64,000 nt of DNA, taken from the NCBI GenBank assembly GCA_013433145.1, contig CM024187.1:3612826-3676825 (forward strand), read 5' to 3'. A program made the translations under genes and the position numbers. This document shows positions 48,401 to 56,399 of the stretch, piece by piece (position 1 is the stretch's first letter; every line of letters begins with the position of its first letter). The DNA is from Ascaris suum (taxonomy: Eukaryota > Nematoda > Chromadorea > Rhabditida > Ascarididae). Under the pieces are notes generated by a model. The model did no database searches. It had not been told where the DNA came from and was given only the letters and a program-made list of their open reading frames with translations.

Positions 48401-51400
48401 TAATGAAATATAACGATCAACCGAATACGAGTTTTCCGGAAAATAAGCTACGGTTCGTTCCTGATGAACCGCCCTGCGTGAGTGCACTTGCTGCTAGCCA
48501 TCGAAACAGCCGTTACGTAACTCACCGTTAAATCGACAAACAGCCCAGAAGTAAGTTTTCAGTGCTCTCTTATTTTCTTATTGCTGCACAGTCAACATTT
48601 AGAAAGTTGAGCACTTTAGAAGATTGCTTTAAGAGCGTGAATTGTTCTCTCAGGCGTTGCATTCATGTCGGTGTCACAAGTTGCCATGTTTGTTGGCGAT
48701 GAGGTAATATATTTTTGCGTTTTAGCCTTGATGCGTTGAAGACGTTGACCAGCGGGTGCATGGAATTCTTATAGTTAGCTGTGTAAACCGAGCGATGTTC
48801 GCCTTGCCGATGTTTATGATGTTGGCGCTCTTTCCTCATTTATCGAGCTTTTGAAATAGCTGAATTGTTGTGCCTTTTGTTTAAAAAAAAAGAGAGAAAC
48901 CGCGTATCTGAAGTGAGACTCTACCTTGAGGTTTGTTATACTTTTGAAAGAAGCTGTTTGTTTACAGGCGGCGTTTTGCCATTGAAGGAAGTATCATCAG
49001 CGAATTTCCTCAACGGTCATGCACTTGGCATGAAGCAGCGTAGGCGTATTGTTTCACCGTCGAAGCCAGTAGCACCTACGCCTGCACATGCTGCTCCTAA
49101 ACTGTCAGTTGCTCGTTCACTCAAACTGCGGTTAGATGTTCCTCGACGTGATTTGCCTTTGCCAGAGATGATCGATAATCTAGCAGGCACTTCGACAAGT
49201 GTGCGAAAATACCGCCCTGAAGAGCTGAGCCCGATGATAAGGTACTTGTTTCCGGTCAGCAGAGAAGGAAATGAGGGGATAAAGTTTTCGTATTGTCCGC
49301 TGGGAAGTCTAGCGAAGAAGCTTCAACAGATCGTTCAACAGTTTGGTTCCGGTGGCTGTGGTGTTTTGCAATAGAAGAAAGGTCAGAACTAATGGGGTTG
49401 CTGTACGCTTGTTGCTTGGAGTCGACATACTTCTGTGGAGGTTGTAGTATCGGAAATAGGTCGTGTATTCAATGTTATGCGAATTGGAGAAGAAAATAAA
49501 ACGAAGGTTTGTAAGGCATTGAATTCGCTCCTAGTGTTTATCACCTACCTGGCAGAGATGTCTGCAGCCTCATTCACAGCTGTTTAATGTATCACTGTCG
49601 AACCGTGAAGGCATTTACTCCCATTGATCATATGGCATGAACTGATGCAAATGGATCTTTGATTCCGAAGGGGACAAACCTGCAACCTCATTTACGTAGA
49701 GCGTTAAATTCGGATTCCAAGTATTATATTGTATCGCGTCTGCTAGCAGTACCGTTCAGTTGTGTAATCTTCATGTTGTCGTTAATTGCCATGCAGTTTT
49801 GCGCATTTTTAACACTTGAGTAACAGGGGTATTTGTTCTTATTGTGTGGGGTACTTTGCATTCACGGCAAACGAAAGTTATTCCTGCAGAGTTTAGTTAA
49901 CATGTTTGATAACAGCTGCATGAGTTTCCGCATGGAATGCTCGTTCGTTTTTTTGCTATGTTGGAGTAGTCTTCGATGACTAAATTATATCTTTCTGCGT
50001 AACATGACTATAATTACTCGCTATTGAATACTACCACTATATATTTATCAGTTTTTTACGGGTAAAGTTGGAAAAAGGAAACGTATTTCACAAAGCGTTG
50101 TTTATCGTTTAATAATTATTTCAGATGTGGGCGCCTGAGGCTCACGACAGTCATTTTCCTGAGGTGGAAGGGAAATGGCATCGTCACACGACTCCTTTCA
50201 CCACAAACAAGTGTTTTTTCTGTCTGGGCACGTTTCCCGATATGTTCGCATTGTTGATGCATCTGCGTACATCTATCCTAGGCTGGATGTCGTCTACAGA
50301 GTGAGTCATTTTATTGCGTTGCAAGGTGCATATTCTTGGATATTATGCATATGTGAATGAATATGCGCGTCACATATTTCATTAAGCGTATTTTAGGCAC
50401 ATATATATGCATCCGATTTCTTTGATTACTGCTTTGCTTAGGTCAACTAAGCTTCGCATTATGTTGATGCAGATATCGTACTACACTTTTCTGATTTCGA
50501 AGTTAAAGGGCTTTTGAGCGATGAAATTTATTAGATGTTTTCTGTTTTTTATTGCCAGCTCGAAATGTGCTCTGGGCATCCGGCACCAGAGAAGAGCTTC
50601 TGCTTATAAGCCACCAGGTAGAAATAACTACACAAAGCGAACGAGATTCGTATTGCAGGGTGACGTGCGTTCGTCGGCTGCTGCAAACAGCAGCGCCCCA
50701 TCTATATTGACATATTTTTGCGGCAAAATTTTGATGGCTCATTCGAAGGTCCAATGGTGAGGCAGTATCTAGGAGTCAAGAATCGAATCATTCCGCAAAG
50801 GTGTACACCAAGCGATCGACTCACCTATATTGTTTACAAGTTCGTTCCCTTTTACCGTCTTGGTTAATTTCTGTCACAGGCAATGAGGTTGAATTCATTG
50901 ATAGGGTATATGTATATATCTTCCTTAATATTATGCTGGAGTATTTCTGTGATAACTTCAGATCAGAAGCTCGTTATATTCGCCACATGCCGAAAGATCT
51001 GAGCATCTTTTTCAACCAGTCAGATCGTGAAAAGCGAGCGCTCAAAGGAAACAATGCGTAAGTGGTTGTTAATATTGAAATGTGGAAGAGACTTGGAGGG
51101 ATGATTGTGGTATTTTTCATTGTCGATTTTCCATGAAAATGAAATCTGTCTCTCAGGTGAGGATCTAAAATATACGAACTTTGAAATGTTACCGACAATT
51201 AATCTGACGTGAACTGCGTTGCTTAGAAATTTTTAAGTATGCACTTCCTAGGCCAAATCATTTATTTTTCTTCCTCGGTTCTTCCCGACTCTAGTTTTCT
51301 TGTTTCTATTTTTATATTGCTACTCTCACACTAAAAAGGGGGGTAATTACATTATCGAGACGTGCTTGTCATTAGCGTATGTTAGGTGTCGTTCGGCATT

Positions 51401-54400
51401 CTTATCATTTTGTTAACGATATATTTTGTTTATATTTTGTCGACATTTTTTTATCACGTTTTATACTTTTACTTCATGTTTGGGTGTGTTTTGTTTTTGT
51501 TATGATATTGATATTAATGAGCTGGTGAACAATGTAAGTATTGTTTAGAAGTGAAATTTAGTGCATATTTTGGTTTCCGTAGTCGCCATCCATTGATGAG
51601 CTCTTCGCAAGTGTCCGCAAAACAAATGGATCAAGAGTGGTGTCGTCAACTAATCATAAGGGTTTGTTCTTTTTCGGGATATAGTGATAATGGAGCTCCG
51701 AAACAGGAAGGGAATACCTTTATGGAGAGAGACAATCCCAAAAACTGCTTGAACGGTAACAATTCGAACAAGTGTTTCATATAGCCGGAATGCGATTTAC
51801 CCATTATACCACTTATTCCTTTTTTTTTTTTGGAACATATTTAAACGTTAGGACGTCGTCGCTGCCTGAAAAATCATTCCGGGGATTATATGATGATGGC
51901 ACTCGCGTTCTATGGCGATCTTTGGCTTTGGAATTTCTAAGACTGATTATCGAAGAAAACACCGCTAAAAATTGAACAGCTTTAAGGATGTAAAAAAGTG
52001 AGCTGAAGATTTGGCTGTTGGGTATGTGAGTGAGTAGCAGTTATGTAAAGAATCAAAATGGGTTATCTTCCTGGTATTTATTATTATGTAATTGCGCTTC
52101 CTTCGTTTTTTGTGAAGTTGGACTGTGGTAGGTCCACTCATCTCTCTAAGATGTGTCGGCTCTCATATTTTTATGGTTTTATTATTGTTGGTGCCCATTC
52201 CTAGTTTACCTTCTCGCTGCGTGAAAGCTTATTCGATTGTAAAGATGGACATCGAAACGAACAGGATGTTGGTTTTGCTGTTAAAAATATAATTTTTTGT
52301 TGTTGAAGTTGGGATTCTTTATATCATCCATGGGTACGGGTATACAGTGATCATTGTGTACCAGTCAGTTGCATTGTTTTAAGCCATTGCATTTTCAGCA
52401 AATTGAGGACTTCGTTGATATATCGCGACCTGAGAAGGAATTTATTAAATTGTGGAATTTGTTCCTTCTTGATCCGAACAACAGGCCTTTCGGGCGTTGC
52501 CATATGTATCGCACTTGTGTAAGCTTTCGTATTTCACTTTTTTCGCAGGTGCAGTAATGTTTCTGTTGGCGTTCTGCTGTTTTCTGAGGCTGTTGGTGGT
52601 TGTCAATTGTGGAGCGCACAAATGGCTGAGATCAGATTCATCATGTTATCCATTTAACTTTTGTTTGATAATTCTTTATTTACATATAAACGGTCCCTTA
52701 TTGCTTATCAGGCACTTAGCCAGAATTTCACGAATCATGCCTCATTTCTATTAGGACGCTCAAATCTATCGCGATATGCTTAACTTTTTTTTTGTACACA
52801 TTTTACAAGAGCATTTGTAGCGTTTGTTCCTCGAAATGCATCGCGGCGATCTGCTGGCAAGGGATTTACGTCGAGCGTGGGTTTACCATTTGGCCGCTTT
52901 CCACGAGACAGAGGCACTCGACGGATGAAACTTATGATCTGACCAGAAGATTGGATCCAGATTACGACCCATCGTCTGATAAGTGTCATGTTGTATACAG
53001 GTGATAATTTCTTTACAAATTTGAGAGCTGGTTCGTAGAAACGAAAAACGCAAATCTTTCTTGATTAGCTTGGTTGGCCTTTAGACTCCGACCATAGGTA
53101 AGGTCGAACCTTTCATGGCTTTGCGAATCGAGTGAGCTTCGCCACTGAATAAGAAGTTTTCCAAGTTCGCTTAGGAACTACGATTTTGCTTCTTTCTCTC
53201 TCTCTTCTCTCTCTCTTTCTTTCTCTCTCTCTCTCTCCGTCACCTTTTTTCTTATCCTTCTTATCTGCTGTCAACCTTCTATTTTGCATTCTGCATTTGT
53301 TTTCCTTGGATAGGTAGGCTATGGAACGCGCAGAGTAACTAGTCTTGGATTGGACTTAAATAACTCTGAGGAGAATTTCTAAGGTCTCGCCAATGCTGAA
53401 ATGTTTCGGATTGTAGTGCGAGAACATTTGACGATACGCCGTCAACGTCAACAAAACGTAAAACACCGGCGTGGCAGCGCGCACCTATCCAGGACCAAAG
53501 GCATCGATTCTGAGGAGCGCTTCTGTAGCATCACGTCTTTCTTCAGGTGGCGGTCCAAGCTCCGATAATGAGGTTCTTTTTTCTCTTGCGTCTATTTCCG
53601 CAAGGCATGCTGTTGACGATTGGTTTAGGTGCAACCGTAAACGTGCTTTTTTTCGCGTCGTTTATTTAGCTCGGTTGTTTTTCGAAAAGAACGATTTCGA
53701 AATTTCAGGAAGTTTTCAAGAAGTTCACGGATGATTCAAGCCGTGATGAGCGTAGATGCAGCAGTTGCTCCACCGATGACGTGAATCGGGTAGGTGTATA
53801 TATTTAATGTGCAGTTTTGCTTCGGTTGTTTTTGCCTCATGGAGTGTTGCAGCTCGTTTCACGTTTAATAAAGTGCAGGATTTAAAATCTGCAGGTAGAT
53901 GGGAAAATTACCTGGATGAGTTGAATTAATTTCATAAGGTGTGTTCAAAAATTCCAATGTTTAGGGCTCTTGGGCCGAAAAGATCATTAAATTCCATGCC
54001 TAAATGCAGTTGAGCTTTTTTGTCCCTATGGGATTTTACTTCTGAATTTCAAGGGTTAATTTACCTCTCGACTTTTTCTAGATTCATAAAGAATCGCCGC
54101 ATTTCTTATCCAAATTCGTTTTTAAGCATTGATTTCTCATCGGGAGTATAAGAAGAAATGGCCATTTCATTTTGTAATGAGTTTTCTTATTTTTATGGGA
54201 TGCCAAATGTAGGCCGTGTTTTGAATCAGCACTTTCAAATTCAAATATTTGTTTTTTGTTCGAATTTGTTGGAACTCGAGAAGTTCACGTCGTTACTCGA
54301 CCATAGAACTGCGGAGGGGAACATCTTCAGTGTCAAGGCTGGGCATGTTGTAAAAATTGGAAATTTACACTTGACGACTGACAGCGGTCTATTTTTGTTT

Positions 54401-54598
54401 CTGTTTTTGCGTGAGGATTATGTTGTCGGACGTGTGTCAAATGGTTTCGAAACAAGGGTGTTGGGAAAATGAAGCTCTTTGTTGCAGCATGGCTCCATAA
54501 GACGACATCGCGAGTCGGACACAACTAAGTACCTGGTGCCTCTGCGGCCCAACGGACCGCCAAACTGGCTTTCACCTGAGGAGGAAGAAACGTCATAA
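36375..54598 (+). CDS. SUZ12: SUZ12 homologue, Polycomb Repressive Complex 2 scaffold subunit (multi-exon)
   Basis: SUZ12 holds EZH2/E(z) and EED together in PRC2, which methylates histone H3 lysine 27 in the nucleus. Exon translations match the family in order. AIRLYRYMALADGD with RPFLKRNLSYM corresponds to the N-terminal IYRFL ... RTLTYM segment, and FHLYLILIW to TLQFTLRW. CFFCLGTFPDMFALLMHLR is the C2H2-type zinc finger. QNFDGSFEG corresponds to [18 protein letters not shown] with QIEDFVDISRPEKEFIKLWN is the VEFS box (family ...[20 protein letters not shown]), and LLARDLRRAWVYHLAAFH is its continuation. Main exons are 39038–39169, 39706–39827, 40884–40962, 41198–41304, 42100–42234, 43292–43356, 43617–43670, 44080–44194, 45455–45636, 46040–46128, 46340–~46430, 46697–46883, 47237–47280, 47946–48012, 48392–48477, 48968–49241, 50125–50300, 50691–50862, 50962–51057, 51583–51661, 52399–52518, 52821–52928, 53417–53572, 53709–53789 and 54488–54598. 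Frame breaks occur in the zinc finger and near the 3' end. Some phases in the middle do not yet match, so small exons are missing. Confidence 0.85.
37660..37716 (+). CDS. SUZ12: Possible second exon (basic, A/R-rich)
   Basis: A strong TTTTTTTTGCAG acceptor precedes a frame reading IKAVVATRAQASRRRLST, in phase with the exon at 36443. The donor GTTAAA leaves phase 1. The next recognised exon wants phase 2, so a piece is missing or this exon belongs elsewhere. Confidence 0.3.
39038..39169 (+). CDS. SUZ12: SUZ12 N-terminal basic exon
   Basis: MMFKKTRYSPEVPVRRKRHA is followed by an acidic end (AEEEHSK). ATGs at 39058 and 39061 could be the true start, because the frame upstream only remains open to a TTACAG acceptor at 39037. 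The exon ends in phase 1 before GTTGTT and joins 39706 in frame. Confidence 0.6.
39706..39827 (+). CDS. SUZ12: SUZ12 N-terminal acidic exon
   Basis: Joined in phase to the previous exon, it reads ESEESSNEREDSPELIAQLG and then KRPCLLAAEELCDDMK. No motif is recognisable; N-terminal tails of the family are poorly conserved. Confidence 0.6.
40884..40962 (+). CDS. SUZ12: SUZ12 exon leading into the N-terminal conserved segment
   Basis: Acceptor GGCTTCAG. NPETAIEWQFK followed by an Arg codon formed across the splice gives EWQFKRAIRLYRYM with the next exon, against HELFLQAFEKPTQIYRFL in vertebrates. A stronger internal GTGAGC donor would drop this similarity. Confidence 0.6.
41198..41304 (+). CDS. 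SUZ12: SUZ12 exon: IYRFL ... RTLTYM segment
   Basis: Acceptor CTTTCAG. IRLYRYMALADGDALRPVY and RPFLKRNLSYMKN align with [23 protein letters not shown]. In vertebrates this region belongs to the N-terminal part that binds accessory subunits. Donor GTTCGT is weak. Confidence 0.8.
42100..42234 (+). CDS. SUZ12: SUZ12 exon after the N-terminal segment
   Basis: 45 codons between GTTTTAG and GTATGT, phase 0. It contains KPQRDVRLRRAHFVSLEQKK and is basic and helical. Weakly similar to the family's NIKRKTFKVDDMLSKVEK stretch. Confidence 0.5.
43292..43356 (+). CDS. SUZ12: SUZ12 exon: MITVYLCTEIDG strand
   Basis: A long T-run acceptor and GTAAGT donor bound SRHAMITVYLCTEIDGRFNE, aligned with SLSAHLQLTFTGFF. 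It needs one base from a preceding phase-1 exon, which is not found between 42.24 and 43.29 kb. Confidence 0.6.
43617..43670 (+). CDS. SUZ12: Possible SUZ12 linker exon
   Basis: VRVPSATVQMPVNNRSTP follows GTTTTAG in phase with the previous exon. It resembles the proline-rich linker after CPIRQVP in vertebrate SUZ12. A stop follows soon, so the exon must end near here. The next exon needs phase 2, which this end does not give. Confidence 0.4.
44080..44194 (+). CDS. SUZ12: SUZ12 exon: YVIIRVTFSG strand
   Basis: Acceptor TTTTTTCAG. NDYVIIRVTFSGEEDARVF aligns with KSYSLLFRVTRPGRREFNG. It ends phase 0 at GTGCGT and joins 45455 in frame. Confidence 0.7.
45455..45636 (+). CDS. SUZ12: SUZ12 middle exon
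   Basis: VTRRSVCNSPSKKLSENEEA leads into TTVFGARCICHRQWEALPG, loosely similar to [21 protein letters not shown]. The exon ends in phase 2 at GTGATC, giving Lys with the next exon. Confidence 0.7.
46040..46128 (+). CDS. SUZ12: SUZ12 middle exon before LPxxxFE
   Basis: PESLLGINDNWRRDGSLAKK continues with IVELGKVWG. An end at GTGTTT gives phase 1 and the join G-L-P-M-T-S-F-E with the next exon, matching the family's RLPPFETF. The nearer GTATGG donor would break the frame. Confidence 0.6.
46340..46430 (+). CDS. SUZ12: SUZ12 exon: LPMTSFE (3' end uncertain)
   Basis: After TTTTCGCAG the frame gives PMTSFEARERKKKQKGGKPP, a basic segment. No good donor is visible before the stop near 46475, so the end is approximate. 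Confidence 0.45.
46697..46883 (+). CDS. SUZ12: SUZ12 exon: acidic stretch and FHLYLILIW strand
   Basis: MSIMQDCGGETSSSEDDDET is followed by SFHLYLILIWWKRLI, the counterpart of PTLQFTLRWTGE. A GTGAGT donor in phase 1 joins the next exon as Cys. Confidence 0.65.
47237..47280 (+). CDS. SUZ12: SUZ12 small exon (ESSSLPIRRDEATH)
   Basis: 44 bp between ATTTTAG and GTAGTC, in phase with both neighbours. Poorly conserved linker. Confidence 0.5.
47946..48012 (+). CDS. SUZ12: SUZ12 small exon (DLDDYMKADTS...)
   Basis: 67 bp, phase 0 to phase 1, donor GTATGC. Reads DLDDYMKADTSTRCRCSSRN. No motif is recognisable; assignment is by phase. Confidence 0.5.
48392..48550 (+). CDS. SUZ12: SUZ12 exon before the zinc finger, with possible 20-nt intron
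   Basis: Acceptor GTTTTAG. IVIMKYNDQPNTSFPENKLR and FVPDEPPC reach a GTGAGT donor at 48478. A GT...AG segment of only 20 nt (48478–48497) separates this from another open piece (PSKQPLRNSPLNRQTAQ) that ends at a strong GTAAGT. Alternatively the exon simply ends at 48477. Confidence 0.5.
48968..49241 (+). CDS. SUZ12: SUZ12 largest exon, Pro/Ala/Lys-rich linker
   Basis: The frame LKEVSSANFLNGHALGMKQR continues through KPVAPTPAHAAPKLSVARSL to EELSPMIR before GTACTT. It is a low-complexity, basic linker. The frame needs phase 1 upstream. An additional exon around 49300–49379 (STVWFRWLWCFAIEER) may precede the zinc finger. Confidence 0.55.
50125..50300 (+). CDS. SUZ12: SUZ12 zinc-finger exon containing a 1-bp frame break
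   Basis: From ATTTCAG the frame reads to CFFCLGTFPDMFALLMHLR, matching the family's C-x2-C ... L-L-x-H-L-x zinc finger. It should continue like H-S-R-F-I-F-N-Y-V, and that match (YPRLDVVYR, ending at a GTGAGT donor) is in the next frame. One base is missing near 50272–50276, and the expected second zinc-binding His falls exactly there. Without correction the frame ends about a dozen codons later. Confidence 0.75.
50691..50862 (+). CDS. SUZ12: SUZ12 exon: IDIFLRQNFDGSFEG and [14 protein letters not shown]
   Basis: RPIYIDIFLRQNFDGSFEGP aligns with [36 protein letters not shown] aligns with RTPITHILVCRP. The start follows AAACAG in phase 0, agreeing with the second frame of the previous exon. 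An internal GTGTAC donor at 50801 would allow a direct in-phase join to 50962. Confidence 0.75.
50962..51057 (+). CDS. SUZ12: Probable SUZ12 exon (ARYIRHMPKDLS...)
   Basis: Acceptor AACTTCAG, donor GTAAGT. SEARYIRHMPKDLSIFFNQS may correspond to GHNRLYFHSDTCLPL. It joins the next exon in phase. Its upstream partner fits only if the previous exon ends at 50800. Confidence 0.5.
51583..51661 (+). CDS. SUZ12: SUZ12 exon: start of VEFS box ([11 protein letters not shown])
   Basis: [14 protein letters not shown] aligns with EKDPEWLREKTIT. It ends phase 0 at GTTTGT and joins QIEDF of the next exon. Confidence 0.75.
52399..52518 (+). CDS. SUZ12: SUZ12 exon: VEFS box core
   Basis: QIEDFVDISRPEKEFIKLWN aligns with [20 protein letters not shown]. 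The VEFS box binds and activates the methyltransferase subunit. Acceptor TTTTCAG, donor GTAAGC, phase 0 at both ends. This is the strongest single match in the gene. Confidence 0.9.
52821..52928 (+). CDS. SUZ12: SUZ12 exon: VEFS continuation, ending in an in-frame TGA
   Basis: RLFLEMHRGDLLARDLRRAW with VYHLAAFHETEALDG aligns with [20 protein letters not shown] and MLHLVSMHDFNLISI. TGA follows at 52926. Another frame continues as TDETYDLTRRLDPDYDPSSD to a GTGATA donor at 53001. Either the protein ends here, or there is one extra base and the gene goes on. Confidence 0.75.
   Translation, partial: RLFLEMHRGDLLARDLRRAWVYHLAAFHETEALDG
52929..53000 (+). CDS. SUZ12: Possible continuation exon in another frame
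   Basis: TYDLTRRLDPDYDPSSDKC followed by HVVY ends in phase 2 before GTGATA, which fits 53417 exactly. It is open only in a frame shifted relative to 52821–52928. It makes sense as SUZ12 tail only if the frame break is real or artefactual. Confidence 0.4.
53190..53240 (+). repeat. (CT)n-rich polypyrimidine microsatellite
   Basis: TCTCTCTCTTCTCTCTCT-type repeats with TTTC interruptions span about 50 bp in a presumed intron of the SUZ12 gene. Confidence 0.85.
53417..53572 (+). CDS. SUZ12: Probable SUZ12 C-terminal tail exon with an internal frame change
   Basis: It starts in phase with 53000 (ARTFDDTPSTSTKRKTPAW). From about 53478 the coding-like frame is another one (RTYPGPKASILRSASVASRL, then SSGGGPSSDNE), which ends phase 0 at GTTCTT. 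Removing GTAAAACACCGGCGTGGCAG (53458–53477, 20 nt, GT...AG) would join the two frames. A sequence indel is the other explanation. Confidence 0.5.
53709..53789 (+). CDS. SUZ12: Probable SUZ12 C-terminal tail exon
   Basis: 27 codons between ATTTCAG and GTAGGT, phase 0. EVFKKFTDDSSRDERRCSSC is hydrophilic with charged and Ser-rich composition. Fits both neighbours in phase. Confidence 0.55.
54488..54598 (+). CDS. SUZ12: Last coding exon with stop (probable SUZ12 C-terminus)
   Basis: After GTTGCAG the frame reads HGSIRRHRESDTTKYLVPLR, then PNGPPNWLSPEEEETS and TAA at 54596–54598. Phase 0, as the preceding exon requires. If SUZ12 ends at 52928, this would be the end of a separate, unrecognised gene. 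Confidence 0.55.
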   Translation, partial: HGSIRRHRESDTTKYLVPLRPNGPPNWLSPEEEETS

Positions 54599-54619
54599 AA
54601 TGTCTAACAACTTTCGCGT

Positions 54620-55470
54620 TCTTAGCATTTTATTTGCATTTCCCGTACTACGCACTTGTTTTTTTTTTTCTTGGACTCTTGCATCCATCGACAGGCGAAT
54701 GCGCTTTCTTTCAAGCCTTGTCTCTTTTTTCCATTTCTTTAAATGCACGTGAGGGCGTATTTAGGTTTTTTTGAATATGGGGCCAGCTGACTGAAAGCGT
54801 TAAATTTTCGCCAAAATTGCTGTAGGTTTTTCTATAAACGATTGCTCAATTGCTTTTTTATATTCCTGCGTTTGCTTCTAAGCGGTTGCCTTTGGTGCCT
54901 GCCCTAGTGTTGCTAACTGATTGAGATTTCATTTGATCATTGACTGGTCAGAGCGATTGAGTTGCAACCGAAATTCGCTCAAAACTGAACGTGCTCCGAA
55001 AGTCTTCGTCGGTTGCCGAATAAGGGCAAAAAAATACCGCAGTTTCGGTTTGCAACTGGAATTTGATCGGTCAGTTACCATCATCAGCATGCCGTCTGAA
55101 TAAGCCTTTGACGCTGTCTGTCTGAGTACCCGAAGCAACATGAAGCGGAATGAACATCACTCACTAATTTGAACGGTGACGAGAATATATTTATGGATGT
55201 GCGAGAGAGAGTAGAGTTCACCGTCTTTAAAATCCGTCTTTATTCGGGATTCCCAACTCGTAGTGCCTGCTAACCCTAAAATGAGAAAAAGCGTTGACAA
55301 GTTTTTCATCTGTTTTGCTGTCATCAAACAATCCTTTCATGTGACTACTGCTGCTTAACTAATGAACTGAAGAGTCGTTAAAAAATGTGCCTGGTGCATG
55401 ATTGGCATCAAAATCTTTTTCTGCTGCCAGTTTATAACATCAGGCGTGTAACTTTCATCTCCCGCAAAAA
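54620..55470. other. No supportable gene
   Basis: Likely intergenic after the stop at 54598. Short frames only. A T-run at 54658–54670 and AT-rich sequence are present. No clear polyadenylation cluster could be singled out. Confidence 0.4.
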
Positions 55471-55476
55471 CTGCAG

Positions 55477-55555
55477 GCTAGTGGGGGTCAGCGTAAATTC
55501 TAGTGAGCTAGAAGCATTTCATCGGGAATGGATGATGGCCGCTGGCATTGTCACG
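55477..55555 (+). CDS. Unrecognised candidate exon (LVGVSVNSSELEAFHREW...)
   Basis: Between AACTGCAG and a GTGATC donor the frame reads LVGVSVNSSELEAFHREWMM. The composition and splice signals look real, but no family is recognised. It may belong with 56241–56352 to a plus-strand gene between SUZ12 and the phosphatase. Confidence 0.3.
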
Positions 55556-56240
55556 GTGATCGGTGAAGATGCTCACGTGTATTATTTTGTATATCGTTTC
55601 GCTTTATCTAGTTGTTTCAGTGTTCTGCACTTATTATTATGTCTGCTTGTTGCATCTTTATTATGAGTTATTGTCATACGCTGAACATGGCGGTCGTGCT
55701 TGTAGAGTATTTATACGGGTGATCTTATGAGTCGAAGGATTAGGCATCATGTTTACATAGACGAATTAATCACATATCAGTACGTTGCGATGAGGTCTTG
55801 CTTGAAAGCTGGCGGTACGAGCTTCAGGAACATGTAATTGCTGACTTTTATTGTCCGCGTTTTAGCATTTAACGCGGAAGGTTTAATAATTCATGGCCGC
55901 TAATTCTGGTGCTTTGAGGTTTTTCCTTGTGTATTTACTTTTTGGTTTTTTTTTGCTTAGCAAGAAAAGTCGTCTACTTTGAAGATCGTTAATGTTGCTA
56001 CTAGCGAGTAAAATTGCTCAGCTGATCGCTTGCGTATTTTTTTATGCAGACATAATGAGGAAGATGTATTTTTGAAATGCCTTGCATAAATGACCTATGT
56101 TCTTTGATACTTGATGCGTAACAAGTTAAAGTATCGGAGAAATTGAAGTCAGTTATGCTGAAATCGAAGTTGTGCGGCACTCGCATTGTCACTTAACTAG
56201 ATCTAACTTTGTTTTGGTTGTTTTTTTTTTTTTAATTCAG

Positions 56241-56352
56241 ACTTATGCCATACGCTATCCTGCCGGAAGTGTTGCTTTGTCTGATTTCCCATTCGCAGAT
56301 GAAATTAGGAACTGTTGTTAAAGTTGATAATTATCTCATTGATTCGGAGTTG
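56241..56352 (+). CDS. Unrecognised candidate exon (LMPYAILPEVLLCLI...)
   Basis: A very strong poly-T plus TTCAG acceptor and a GTGAAA donor bound LMPYAILPEVLLCLISHSQ, then MKLGTVVKVDNYLIDSEL. The pattern L-G-T-V-V-K-V-x-x-Y-x-I faintly recalls an OB-fold strand pair, as in RPA1, but that is a guess. The start needs two bases from the previous exon. Confidence 0.4.
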
Positions 56353-56399
56353 GTGAAAAATCATTTGTATCATATTGCCTGAATTTAAAATGAACTTCT

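Noticed and set aside
48650..48703. SUZ12 exon VAFMSVSQVAMFVGDE
   Set aside because: Good acceptor and donor, but its end phase (0) does not fit the next exon (needs 1), and the family shows no such segment at this position.
50800..50801. Donor GTGTAC ending the SUZ12 exon at 50800
   Set aside because: It would give a phase-perfect join to 50962, but would remove [14 protein letters not shown], which matches the conserved T-x-x-x-V-x-R-P segment. Kept only as an alternative.
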